Source: RGIG5612 sp045599965 | Lineage (GTDB): Bacteria; Bacillota; Clostridia; Lachnospirales; Lachnospiraceae | Reading direction: 5' to 3' | Length of the DNA: 64,000 bases | Assembly: GCA_045599965.1 (NCBI GenBank) | Contig: JAZRXA010000036.1 | Span: 1-64,000, forward strand | Shown: positions 51,807 through 61,191 of the stretch, piece after piece | Layout of the letters: every line of letters starts with the position of its first letter | Numbering within the stretch: the stretch's first letter is position 1 | The notes under the pieces: model-generated | What the model was told of the DNA's origin: nothing | Seen by the model: only the letters and a program-made list of their open reading frames with translations | The model's database searches: none | Made by a program: the position numbers and the translations under genes

Positions 51807-53624
51807 ATGTTTGATATTAAGGAAGAACTTGCAAAATTACCGAACAAACCGGGAGTATATCTTCATCATGACGACAAAGATGAGATAATTTATATTGGCA
51901 AGGCAAAGAACTTAAAAAATAGGGTAAGTCAATATTTCCAAAGTGGGCGAAACCGCTCGGCTAAGATTGAAAAGATGGTTAGCCAGATTGCTTACTTTGA
52001 ATATATTGTAACTGATAGCGAAGTCGAAGCTTTAATTTTAGAGAACAATCTAATTAAAGAAAACAGACCTCGTTATAATACTATGCTTAAAGATGACAAG
52101 ACATACCCATATATAAAACTAACTATTAGCGAGCAATTCCCGCGAATTATCTATACAAGAAAAGTAAAAAAAGACAAAGACAAATATTATGGACCTTATC
52201 CATCAGGAACTTCGGTGCATGAAATAATAGATTTATTAAATAGCGTTTATCATCTAAGGACTTGCAACCATTCCTTCCCTAAGGATATTGGGAAAAATAG
52301 ACCATGTCTTAATTATCATATAAACAAATGTGATGGTGTATGCACCGGAGAAGTTAGCATGATAGATTATGCTTTTAAGGTTGACCAAGTAAGAAGATTT
52401 TTAGAGGGCAATTCTAAAGACATAATCACATATATTAAAGAGCAGATGAAGAAAGCTTCAGATGCGATGGAGTATGAAAGCGCCGGAGCATGGAAAGAAC
52501 TTTTAGTAAGTGCTAATGCTATAAACGCAGCATGCGCAAAACAAAAGGTTGAATATTCACCAGGCGAAAATAGAGACGTAATAGGACTTGCGAAGGAAGG
52601 CTTTGAAGCAATAATTCAGATTTTCTTTATTCGTGAAGGCAAACTTTTAGATAGAGAGCATTTTTATTTAAGCTTGGCGCCAGATGAGAGCGATGCGGAA
52701 ATTATTTTAAGTTTTATAAAGCAATATTATTCTGGTTCGCCTACGCTTCCACAGGAAATCATGTTGCCTTGCGAAATTGATGATAAAGAAGTAATAGAAG
52801 AGTGGCTAGAGCAAAAGGCTGGGAAGAAAGTTAATATCTTGATTCCACAAAAGGGAAGAAAAGAAAAGATGGTTGAGCTTGCGACGCAAAACGCAAAGCT
52901 CACAATCGAGCAAGATAAAGAGAAAGTTAAGCAAGAGAAAAAACGCACAAAGGGTGCGATAACAGAAATTAGTAAGATGCTAGGAATTAATTATGCTAAG
53001 AGAGTTGAGTCTTACGATATTTCTAATATTTCGGGATATTTGTCAGTTGGATCTATGGTAGTTTTTGAAGATGGTCGCCCGAAGAAAAATGATTATAGAA
53101 AATTTAAGATTAAGACGGTTGTTGGACCAGACGATTATGCGAGCATGGCTGAGGTTTTAACTAGACGTTTTGAACATGAAGAATGGGAAAGACCGGATTT
53201 AATCTTGATTGATGGTGGAAAAGGCCAGGTTCATGCTGTGCTAGAAGCATTAGGAGGAAAAATAAATATTCCTATTTGTGGCATGGTAAAAGATGATCAT
53301 CATAGAACAAGAGGTCTTATCTATAATGATAAAGAGTTTATTATGGATGCGGGTAAAGAACCGTTTAAGCTTTTAACTAGAATTCAAGATGAGACTCACC
53401 GATTCGCAATTGAGTTTCATAGACAGTTAAGGAGCAAAGGCCAGGTACATTCAATCTTAGATGACATCCCGGGAATTGGTCCAAAACGAAGATTAGCGCT
53501 TATTAGATACTTTAAATCTATTGAAGCAATAAAAGATGCTAGCTTAGAGGAACTTGCAAATGTGGAAGGAATGACTCAAAAGGCAGCTAGCAGCGTTGTT
53601 GAGTTCTTTAAGAATTCAGTGTAA
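51807..53624 (+). CDS. uvrC: Excinuclease ABC subunit C
   Basis: A 605-residue nucleotide-excision repair nuclease. It has the GIY-YIG domain (PGVYLHHDDKDEIIYIGKAKNLKNRVSQYF), a Cys-rich region, the UVR motif, the RNase H-like nuclease half (SYDISNISGYLSVGSMVVFE, LILIDGGKGQ) and a C-terminal helix-hairpin-helix pair (IPGIGPKRRLALI). I prefer the ATG at 51807, which gives the family's usual N-terminus. An ATG at 51762 adds 15 residues. Neither has a Shine-Dalgarno sequence. Confidence 0.92.
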   Translation: MFDIKEELAKLPNKPGVYLHHDDKDEIIYIGKAKNLKNRVSQYFQSGRNRSAKIEKMVSQIAYFEYIVTDSEVEALILENNLIKENRPRYNTMLKDDKTYPYIKLTISEQFPRIIYTRKVKKDKDKYYGPYPSGTSVHEIIDLLNSVYHLRTCNHSFPKDIGKNRPCLNYHINKCDGVCTGEVSMIDYAFKVDQVRRFLEGNSKDIITYIKEQMKKASDAMEYESAGAWKELLVSANAINAACAKQKVEYSPGENRDVIGLAKEGFEAIIQIFFIREGKLLDREHFYLSLAPDESDAEIILSFIKQYYSGSPTLPQEIMLPCEIDDKEVIEEWLEQKAGKKVNILIPQKGRKEKMVELATQNAKLTIEQDKEKVKQEKKRTKGAITEISKMLGINYAKRVESYDISNISGYLSVGSMVVFEDGRPKKNDYRKFKIKTVVGPDDYASMAEVLTRRFEHEEWERPDLILIDGGKGQVHAVLEALGGKINIPICGMVKDDHHRTRGLIYNDKEFIMDAGKEPFKLLTRIQDETHRFAIEFHRQLRSKGQVHSILDDIPGIGPKRRLALIRYFKSIEAIKDASLEELANVEGMTQKAASSVVEFFKNSV

Positions 53625-53684
53625 AATATTAGTTTAGGTAAAATAATTGTCAAAAAAATAAAAACAATAGACAAAGAGGGAAAA

Positions 53685-54647
53685 ATGTCACGAGAATTTG
53701 TTTATTTAGATGAAATAGCTTCATTACTCGGATGCGAAAATATAATTCCAGGAGTTAACCTGAATGAAATCAGGGTCTACCACAGAAGTATAAATAGACC
53801 GGGCTTTCAGCTTACGGGATTTTATGAGCATTTCGAGTCTGAACGTATCCAAATTTTTGGAAAGGCTGAAAATAAATATCTTGCAACTTTAAGTAAAGAG
53901 GAAAGAGAAAAACGTTTAGATGTTCTTTTCTCAACTAAGTTTCCGGCGTTGATAGTTGCGCATGGAAAGGAGCCTTCTAAGGAAGTAATTGATGCAGGAA
54001 CTAAGTATAAAGTTCCAGTGCTAACAACTGATATGACTACAGCCTTGGTTATTGTTAACATTATGGCTTATATAAATGAGCAACTTGCTCCAACGATGGA
54101 GATGCATGGTGTTCTCGTAGATGTTTTTGGCGAAGGAATTTTAATTAAAGGCGAGTCTGGAATTGGAAAAAGTGAGACGGCTATTGAACTTATTAAAAGA
54201 GGACACCGTCTTGTTGCTGATGATGTTATAGATGTTAAGCGAATTTCGGAAGGAAGATTAATTGGCTCTGCACCAGAGATTACTAGACACTTTGTTGAAC
54301 TTAGAGGAATTGGAGTTGTTGATGTTAAATCTCTTTATGGCGTTGAAAGTGTTAAGACTGATTCTCCAATAAGCATGATAATAAATCTTGAAGAGTGGGA
54401 TGGAAGTAATAGCTACGATAGACTTGGACTTCAAGAAGATTACGAAGATATCCTAGACGTTAAAGTTGTTAAGTACACAGTTCCTATTCGTCCAGGTCGA
54501 AACCTTGCGATTATTATAGAGACGGCAGCAGTTAATCATAGACAAAAGATGATGGGATATAATTCAGCTGAAGAACTTTGCGCAAGACTATCAAAAGAAA
54601 TTGAAAAGCATAATAAAGAAATAAACGAAGAAGATAACGAAAAGTAA
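53685..54647 (+). CDS. hprK: HPr kinase/phosphorylase
   Basis: A 320-residue bifunctional enzyme that phosphorylates Ser46 of HPr or Crh and links carbon status to catabolite repression. It has the P-loop GESGIGKSETAIELIKRGH, the HprK signature LRGIGVVDV and RPGRNLAIIIE near the end. An HPr-like target with Ser46 is encoded 1.7 kb downstream in the same direction. GAGGGA precedes the ATG. Confidence 0.94.
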   Translation: MSREFVYLDEIASLLGCENIIPGVNLNEIRVYHRSINRPGFQLTGFYEHFESERIQIFGKAENKYLATLSKEEREKRLDVLFSTKFPALIVAHGKEPSKEVIDAGTKYKVPVLTTDMTTALVIVNIMAYINEQLAPTMEMHGVLVDVFGEGILIKGESGIGKSETAIELIKRGHRLVADDVIDVKRISEGRLIGSAPEITRHFVELRGIGVVDVKSLYGVESVKTDSPISMIINLEEWDGSNSYDRLGLQEDYEDILDVKVVKYTVPIRPGRNLAIIIETAAVNHRQKMMGYNSAEELCARLSKEIEKHNKEINEEDNEK

Positions 54648-54655
54648 AGCAAAAC

Positions 54656-55564
54656 ATGAAAAAATTAAGCGAAGAAACTTTTAATAAAATAGAAGAACTC
54701 TTAGGAAGAGAAAATGTTTTAGTAGATGAGCCAATGAAGCTTCATACTTCTATGGAGGTTGGCGGCCCAGCTGCATATTTTCTTAAACCAGAAAGTAAAG
54801 AAACGCTTTCTTCGCTCATTAAAATCTTAAATGAAGAAGAATACCCATTTTATATTAAAGGAAATGGATCGAATATAATCTTTAGGGATGAAGGCTGCGA
54901 TATGGCAATTATCGAGACTAGAAAACTTGAAGGTGTTAAGGTTGAAGGTGAGGAAGTTTGTGCCGAGGCCGGAGTTTTACTTAAAGATTTGTCAGATATT
55001 ATTTTAGAAAAATCTCTTACCGGATTTGAATTTGCGTCAGGAATTCCAGGAAGCCTTGGTGGCGCTGTGAACATGAACGCAGGGGCATACAACGGCGAGA
55101 TGAAAGATATAGTTAAAGAAGTAACGCTTATGGATAAGGAAGGAAATCTTCTTACAAAGAAAAACGAAGAGATGGATTTTTCTTATCGCCATAGTATCTG
55201 CTCAAGCGGAGAATATATAGTTATAGATGTTACACTTAAACTTAAAAAAGGAAACTTTGAAGAAATAAAAGCAAAGATTGACGATCTTACACAGAGACGA
55301 AAAGAAAAACAACCACTTGAGTATCCTAGCTGTGGTTCGACTTTTAAAAGACCTGAAGGTTATTTTGCTGGAAAACTTATTACTGATGCGGGGATGAAAG
55401 GCTTTGAACTTGGTGGAGCAGCAGTGTCAGATAAGCATGCCGGTTTTGTTATTAATAAAAATCATGCATCGGCTAAAGAAGTTTTAGATTTAATAAAATT
55501 AGTACAAGAAAAAGTTTACGAAACTGAAGGCGTAAAATTAGAGTGCGAGGTTAAAATTATATAA
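54656..55564 (+). CDS. murB: UDP-N-acetylenolpyruvoylglucosamine reductase
   Basis: A 302-residue FAD enzyme that makes UDP-MurNAc. It has the FAD-binding HTSMEVGGPAAYF and GNGSNIIF, the middle GFEFASGIPGSLGGAVNMNAGAYNGEM, and YPSCGSTFKRPEG with the catalytic Ser. The length fits type II MurB. The hprK-murB order is typical of Clostridia. Confidence 0.94.
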   Translation: MKKLSEETFNKIEELLGRENVLVDEPMKLHTSMEVGGPAAYFLKPESKETLSSLIKILNEEEYPFYIKGNGSNIIFRDEGCDMAIIETRKLEGVKVEGEEVCAEAGVLLKDLSDIILEKSLTGFEFASGIPGSLGGAVNMNAGAYNGEMKDIVKEVTLMDKEGNLLTKKNEEMDFSYRHSICSSGEYIVIDVTLKLKKGNFEEIKAKIDDLTQRRKEKQPLEYPSCGSTFKRPEGYFAGKLITDAGMKGFELGGAAVSDKHAGFVINKNHASAKEVLDLIKLVQEKVYETEGVKLECEVKII

Positions 55565-56331
55565 TGTCTTTTTCATCTGAAGTTAAAGAAGAATTGATGA
55601 AACATTATACAAAGCAACCACATTGCCAAAGAGCAGAACTAGAAGCTTTGCTTACCTTTGATGAGCAAAGGGTAAAAAAAGATAGTCGAAACAACACTTT
55701 TGTTTACAACTTTACAGAGAATAAGAAAACTTATACTATTAAGACAAATTTTGATCTTACAAATGATTGCTGTAAGAGAGCATACCTTAGAGGAGCGTTT
55801 ATAGCGGTAGGCTCAATTACTAGCCCGGAAAAAACTTATAGACTGGATTTTGCATGTAAGAGTGAAGAAATTGCAAGTTTTCTAGTAAAAATAATTGAAA
55901 ATTTTAATCTACATCCAAAGATAACGACAAGAAGAAATAGATATGTTGTTTACTTAAAAGAAGCTGTCGAAATTTCCGATATGCTTGCAATCATCGAAGC
56001 CAACGTAGCGATGATGAATTTTGAAAATGCTCGAATCATAAAAGAGATGAGAGGCTCAGTTAATAGGCAAGTTAATTGTGAAACAGCAAATCTTAACAAA
56101 ACAATAAGTGCTTCTATGAAGCAAGTAGAAGAAATAAATTTTATTAAACAAAAGAATGCTTTTAAAAAATTAGATGAAAACTTAAAGCAGGTTGCAAACG
56201 CAAGACTAAAAAATCCCGATGCCTCGCTTGAAGAGTTAGGAAAACTTCTTAACCCACCAGTAGGAAAATCGGGAGTTAACCATAGACTTAGAAAAATTAG
56301 TGAGATAGCAAAAGAATTAAAGAATAATTAA
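55564..56331 (+). CDS. whiA: WhiA-like DNA-binding protein, shortened
   Basis: A 255-residue WhiA family member: SFSSEVKEEL start, the LAGLIDADG-like CCKRAYLRGAFIAVGSITSPEKTYRLDF, and a C-terminal helix-turn-helix (NPDASLEELGKLLNPPVGKSGVNHRLRKI). It is about 60 residues shorter than usual (about 315); the loss falls in the first homing-endonuclease-like half, between the AEL segment and the CC motif. It overlaps murB by one base. rapZ and yvcK, which usually lie between, are absent here. Confidence 0.85.
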   Translation: MSFSSEVKEELMKHYTKQPHCQRAELEALLTFDEQRVKKDSRNNTFVYNFTENKKTYTIKTNFDLTNDCCKRAYLRGAFIAVGSITSPEKTYRLDFACKSEEIASFLVKIIENFNLHPKITTRRNRYVVYLKEAVEISDMLAIIEANVAMMNFENARIIKEMRGSVNRQVNCETANLNKTISASMKQVEEINFIKQKNAFKKLDENLKQVANARLKNPDASLEELGKLLNPPVGKSGVNHRLRKISEIAKELKNN

Positions 56332-56346
56332 TAATCAGGAGGAAGT

Positions 56347-56607
56347 ATGGTTAAAAGAAAAATTACTATCGCATTAGATAAGGGACTAGAAGCTAGACCA
56401 GTAGCTGTTTTTGTGCAAGTTGCAAGCCAATATTCAAGTTCAATTATTGTTGAATATCGCGACAAAAAGGTTAATGCAAAAAGCATCATGGGAATGATGA
56501 GTTTAGGAATCGCTCAAGGTGAGGCTGTTGAAGTTAGCGCTGAAGGCGAAGATGAAGAAGAAGCTATAAAAGCGCTTCAAAAATATTTAACAACTAAGGA
56601 GCAGTAA
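56347..56607 (+). CDS. HPr-like/Crh-like phosphocarrier-domain protein (His15 replaced by Glu)
   Basis: An 86-residue HPr-fold protein. Ser46 and its context are intact (KSIMGMMSLGI), so it can be a target of HprK. The PTS phosphorylation site is lost: GLHARP reads GLEARP with Glu15. Bacillus Crh has the same kind of change (Gln15) and also lies next to whiA. The protein therefore looks like a regulatory HPr paralogue rather than a sugar-transport phosphocarrier. GGAGG precedes the ATG. Confidence 0.88.
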   Translation: MVKRKITIALDKGLEARPVAVFVQVASQYSSSIIVEYRDKKVNAKSIMGMMSLGIAQGEAVEVSAEGEDEEEAIKALQKYLTTKEQ

Positions 56608-56610
56608 TTA

Positions 56611-59600
56611 GTGGCTTTTACACATCTGCATGTCCATACCGAATATTCATTACTAGATGGTTCTGGTAAGATAAAAGAAATGGTAGCTCAGGCAAAGGAA
56701 CTGGGTATGGATAGTTTGGCCATAACTGACCATGGTGTGATGTACGGAGTCATAGATTTTTATAGAGCAGCTAAAGAAATAGGTATTAAACCTATTATCG
56801 GTTGCGAAATTTATGTTACAAATGGCTCGCGATTTGACCGCGAGGTTAATCAAGGTGATGATAGATATTATCACCTTGTTTTATTGGCAGAAAATAATGA
56901 AGGTTATAATAACCTGATGAAAATAGTTTCATATGGATTCACGGAAGGCTTTTATTATAAGCCGCGTGTAGATTATGAAATTCTTGAAAAATATTCAGAA
57001 GGACTAATTGCCAGCAGTGCATGCTTAGCTGGAATAGTATCTAGATTAATCCAAAGAGGAAAATATAACGAAGCTAAAGAAGAGGCTCTAAGACTTCAAG
57101 AAATTTTTGGTAAAGGAGATTTCTTCTTAGAACTTCAAGATCACGGAATTCCTGAGCAAAGGATGGTTAATGCTCAGCTTCTTAGAATGAGCGAAGAAAC
57201 TGGAATTCCACTTATATGCACAAACGACGTTCACTATACCTATGACACAGACGTTGAGGCACATGATATTTTACTTTGCATCCAAACAGGAAAAAAGGTT
57301 AGTGACCAAGACCGCATGCGCTACGAGGGTGGCCAATACTATATTAAATCTCCTAAGGAGATGGAGGCGCTTTTTGCATTCGCACCAGAAGCAATTCAAA
57401 ATACAGAAATTATTGCTAAGAGGTGTAATGTTGATATTGAATTTGGTGTTCAAAAACTCCCTGAATTCGATGTGCCAGAAGGCTACAGCGCTGATGAATA
57501 TTTAGAAGAACTTTGCTATGAGGGACTTAAAGAAAGATATCTAGATTGGCAACCTATTGAGCCAAGACTCAGATTCGAACTCGATACAATTAAACAAATG
57601 GGATATGTTGACTATTTCCTTATTGTTTGGGACTTTATAAATTATGCAAAAGAAAATGGAATTGCTGTAGGACCGGGTAGAGGAAGTGCAGCAGGAAGTA
57701 TAGTTTCATACTGCTTAAAGATTACAGATATAGATCCAATTAAATACAATTTGATTTTCGAACGTTTCTTAAATCCAGAGCGTGTATCGATGCCCGATAT
57801 AGACGTTGACTTTTGCTATGAGCGAAGAGGCGAAGTTATCGAATATGTTACGAACAAATATGGTGCTGATAAGGTTGCGCAGATTGTCACCTTTGGAACT
57901 ATGGCAGCCAGAAACGTAATAAGAGATGTCGGAAGAGTTTTAGATATTCCATACGGCGCAGTTGATGCAATCGCAAAGATGGTTCCGGCAGAACTTAATA
58001 TAACTATCGATAAGGCAATAGCTGGAAACGTTGAGTTTAAGAGAGCTTACGATTCTGATCCGCAAATAAAACAACTAATAGATATGGCTAGAAGACTAGA
58101 AGGCCTTCCGCGTCATACTTCTATGCATGCTGCGGGCGTAGTTATTTCGAAAAAACCTATTATGGAATATGTTCCGCTTTCAAGAGGAAGTGATGGTAGT
58201 ACAGTAACTCAATTTATTATGACTACCTTAGAAGAACTTGGCCTATTAAAGATGGACTTTTTAGGACTTCGTACTCTTACAGTAATTCAAAATGCTGCGA
58301 ATATGGCAAAGAACAATAAGGGTATAGAAGTAGATTTAGGTCTAATCGATTATGATGATAAAAAAGTTTTAGAGATGATCGGCCAAGGAAAAACAAAAGG
58401 CGTCTTCCAACTTGAAAGTCCAGGAATGACAAGCTTTATGCGTGAACTTAAGCCTCAATCTTTAGAAGACGTAATTGCGGGAATCGCACTTTATAGACCG
58501 GGCCCTATGGACTTTATTCCAAAATATATCCAAGGTAAAAACTCTGGTCAGCAAATAAAATACGATTGCCCACAATTAAAGCCAATCTTAGAGCCTACAT
58601 ATGGATGTATTGTTTACCAAGAGCAAGTTATGCAAATAGTTAGAGACCTTGCAGGCTATTCACTTGGTGGCGCAGATGTTCTAAGAAGAGCTATGAGCAA
58701 GAAAAAAGATTATGTTATGCAAGCTGAACGTCAAAGATTTGTTTATGGCGATAACGAGAGCGTGCCAGGATGTATGCGAAACGGCATCGATGAAAAAGTT
58801 GCAAACAAAATTTATGACGACATGATCGACTTTGCAAAATATGCATTTAATAAGTCGCATGCAGCGGCATACGCAGTTGTTTCATACCAAACAGCGTATC
58901 TTAAGTTCTACTTCCCAGTAGAATTCATGGCGGCGATTATGACGTCAGTTGAAGATAAACTTTCTAAACTAGCAGAATATATTCAGGAAGCAAAAGATAT
59001 GGGAATTGAAATTTTGCCTCCAGATATTAACGAAGCTGAAAGTGGATTTAGAGCAGATGGCCATAATATTCGTTATGGACTTTCGGCTATTAAAGGAGTA
59101 GGCCGCAACGTAATAGACAATATTGTTAAAGAAAGAAAAGAAAATGGTCCTTACAAAGATTTATATGATTTTTGCCAAAGACTAATCTTAAAAGATATTA
59201 ATAAAAGAACAGTAGAAAACTTTATTAAGGCTGGATGCTTCGATTCGTTTGGATTTACTAGAAAACAATTAATCCATATCTATATGGATGTTATCGATAA
59301 AATTACAAATGATAAAAAGAGTGCAATTTCAGGACAAATGTCACTTTTCGATTTGGCAGGCCAAAACGATAAGACAGACTTTATGATTAGAGTTCCAGAT
59401 GTAGGCGAGTTTGATAAAGAAACTCTTTTAGAGTTTGAAAAAGATGTACTTGGAATTTATATCAGCGGCCATCCACTTGAAGACTTTGCGGAACTTTTAC
59501 AAGCTAACACAACGGCTATGTCGAGCGATTTTGCGATAGATGATGAAGGCAAGGTTTTAGTTGAAGATGAATCGATTCAAACAATCGGTGGACTTATAAG

Positions 59601-60066
59601 TAAAGTTACAACTAAGACAGATAAGAAAGGCCAGATGATGGCATTCGTAACTTTGGAGGACTTAGTAGGTTCGGTTGAGGTTATTGTATTTGCAAGAACT
59701 TTTGCAGAAAATAGAGCACTTATCGAAGAAGGCAACAAAGTTTTAATTAAAGGAAAAGTTAGTGTAGATTCTGATTCTGACGGGAAACTTATTTGCGATA
59801 AAATGGCAGATATGAAAGGCTTTAATAAAGAACTTTGGATTCAATTTAGAGATGTTTCTGAGTATAGAAAAAATGAAAGATACTTAACTGATCTTTCTAC
59901 AATAGAAGAACTAAGAGGCGACACACCAATTATTGTTTACATAAAAGATGTAAGACAAATGAAGAGAATGAGTGAACAATATAATGTTAAATCTAGCCGA
60001 GAATTTATTGATGTATTAAAACAAAGATTCGGCTCGGATAATGTTAAATTAACTTTTAGAAAATGA
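56611..60066 (+). CDS. dnaE: DNA polymerase III subunit alpha (DnaE type)
   Basis: A 1151-residue replicative polymerase. It has the N-terminal PHP domain (HLHVHTEYSLLDG), the catalytic palm (VGPGRGSAAGSIVSYCL, MPDIDVDF), the thumb/fingers, a helix-hairpin-helix and a C-terminal OB domain (IGGLISKVTTKTDKKGQMMAFVTLEDL). The start is GTG at 56611 with AAGGAG 9-10 bases upstream. The length is that of DnaE1/DnaE3 types; no exonuclease insert is seen, so it is not PolC. Confidence 0.94.
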   Translation: MAFTHLHVHTEYSLLDGSGKIKEMVAQAKELGMDSLAITDHGVMYGVIDFYRAAKEIGIKPIIGCEIYVTNGSRFDREVNQGDDRYYHLVLLAENNEGYNNLMKIVSYGFTEGFYYKPRVDYEILEKYSEGLIASSACLAGIVSRLIQRGKYNEAKEEALRLQEIFGKGDFFLELQDHGIPEQRMVNAQLLRMSEETGIPLICTNDVHYTYDTDVEAHDILLCIQTGKKVSDQDRMRYEGGQYYIKSPKEMEALFAFAPEAIQNTEIIAKRCNVDIEFGVQKLPEFDVPEGYSADEYLEELCYEGLKERYLDWQPIEPRLRFELDTIKQMGYVDYFLIVWDFINYAKENGIAVGPGRGSAAGSIVSYCLKITDIDPIKYNLIFERFLNPERVSMPDIDVDFCYERRGEVIEYVTNKYGADKVAQIVTFGTMAARNVIRDVGRVLDIPYGAVDAIAKMVPAELNITIDKAIAGNVEFKRAYDSDPQIKQLIDMARRLEGLPRHTSMHAAGVVISKKPIMEYVPLSRGSDGSTVTQFIMTTLEELGLLKMDFLGLRTLTVIQNAANMAKNNKGIEVDLGLIDYDDKKVLEMIGQGKTKGVFQLESPGMTSFMRELKPQSLEDVIAGIALYRPGPMDFIPKYIQGKNSGQQIKYDCPQLKPILEPTYGCIVYQEQVMQIVRDLAGYSLGGADVLRRAMSKKKDYVMQAERQRFVYGDNESVPGCMRNGIDEKVANKIYDDMIDFAKYAFNKSHAAAYAVVSYQTAYLKFYFPVEFMAAIMTSVEDKLSKLAEYIQEAKDMGIEILPPDINEAESGFRADGHNIRYGLSAIKGVGRNVIDNIVKERKENGPYKDLYDFCQRLILKDINKRTVENFIKAGCFDSFGFTRKQLIHIYMDVIDKITNDKKSAISGQMSLFDLAGQNDKTDFMIRVPDVGEFDKETLLEFEKDVLGIYISGHPLEDFAELLQANTTAMSSDFAIDDEGKVLVEDESIQTIGGLISKVTTKTDKKGQMMAFVTLEDLVGSVEVIVFARTFAENRALIEEGNKVLIKGKVSVDSDSDGKLICDKMADMKGFNKELWIQFRDVSEYRKNERYLTDLSTIEELRGDTPIIVYIKDVRQMKRMSEQYNVKSSREFIDVLKQRFGSDNVKLTFRK

Positions 60067-60842
60067 TAACATCAAAAACAAACCCGCAAATTAAAAACGT
60101 AAGGAAACTTATTGAATCAGGAAAGGCTAGAAAAGAACAAGGCCTTTTCGTTGTTGAAGGAATTAAGATGGTAGGTGAAATCCCGCCTTCATATATAGAG
60201 CATATTTTTGTTTCGGAAAGTTTTAGCAAAAACAAAGCTTTTGGAGAACTTACTAGCAAAGCAAAAACTTTTGATATCGTAAGTGATGAAGTTTTTAAGA
60301 GTATATCTGATACAGTTTCTCCGCAGGGAATATTAAGTCTAGTTAGCATAACTGCTCTTAGAAGAGCAAAAGATTTGATATATAAAACTAATGCGGAGCA
60401 TGAAACGCAGACGATTCTTATTCTTGACGGAATCCAAGATCCGGGGAATTTAGGAACTATGATTAGGACTGCAGAGGCAGCAGGAGTAAAGGCGGTTATT
60501 TTAAGTAAACAATGCGCCGACCTTTACAATCCAAAAACAATTCGTTCAACAATGGGAAGCGTATTTAGAGTTCCAGTTTATTCGGCAGAACTTTTAGGAA
60601 AGATAGATGAACTTAAAAGCGAAGGATTTAGCATTTATGCGGCAGCATTAGAAAACGCAGTAGAGTTTTCAAATGTAAAGTACGCTAAAAAGAGAGCTCT
60701 TGTTATAGGAAATGAAGCAAACGGAATTTCTAAAGAGGTTTTAGAAAAGTCTGATGTGAAAATAAAAATCCCAATGGAAGGAAAAGTTGAATCGCTTAAC
60801 GCTGCAATAAGCGCGGCGGTTTTGATGTATCACTTAAAATAG
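60063..60842 (+). CDS. SpoU/TrmH family RNA 2'-O-methyltransferase
   Basis: A 259-residue SPOUT methyltransferase. An N-terminal substrate-binding domain begins ITSKTNPQIKNVRKLIESGKARKEQGLFVVEG. The three SpoU motifs are ILDGIQDPGNLGTMIRTAEAAG, LVIGNEANGIS and IPMEGKVESLNAAISAAVLMYHL. It methylates a ribose in rRNA or tRNA; the exact site is unknown. The start overlaps the dnaE stop (ATGA). Confidence 0.9.
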   Translation: MITSKTNPQIKNVRKLIESGKARKEQGLFVVEGIKMVGEIPPSYIEHIFVSESFSKNKAFGELTSKAKTFDIVSDEVFKSISDTVSPQGILSLVSITALRRAKDLIYKTNAEHETQTILILDGIQDPGNLGTMIRTAEAAGVKAVILSKQCADLYNPKTIRSTMGSVFRVPVYSAELLGKIDELKSEGFSIYAAALENAVEFSNVKYAKKRALVIGNEANGISKEVLEKSDVKIKIPMEGKVESLNAAISAAVLMYHLK

Positions 60843-60879
60843 TTTTGTGATATTATATTGGTCGGCTTAAAGGTGAAAA

Positions 60880-61191
60880 ATGGACAAACAAGTTTTATGT
60901 GGCGCAAACTATTATGAGCAAAAATTTTATTTGAATCCTGCTTATGAGGGTTTGCCAGAACAAATTAAAGATGAGCTTAAAATTTTATGCGTGCTCTTCG
61001 TTCAGGAAGTTAGTGGCATAATTGTTTTGGAGTTTACTAAGGAAGGCAATTTAAATATTGTCGTTACAGCAAAAGATACAGACGCTTACTTTGATGAAAT
61101 TGGAAGCGAACTTAAAGTTAGACAAATGAGAAAAGATAAAGAAGAACTTTTTACTCAGTTGGAGGAATATTATCATGCTATTAGCGATTGA
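60880..61191 (+). CDS. Small conserved protein of unknown function (possibly DUF6145)
   Basis: A 103-residue soluble acidic protein. It begins CGANYYEQKFYLNPAYEGLPEQIKDELKI, a pattern I associate with an uncharacterised clostridial family (from memory DUF6145). No catalytic motif is visible. Its end overlaps the coaX start by 17 bases, so the two are co-translated. Confidence 0.6.
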   Translation: MDKQVLCGANYYEQKFYLNPAYEGLPEQIKDELKILCVLFVQEVSGIIVLEFTKEGNLNIVVTAKDTDAYFDEIGSELKVRQMRKDKEELFTQLEEYYHAISD

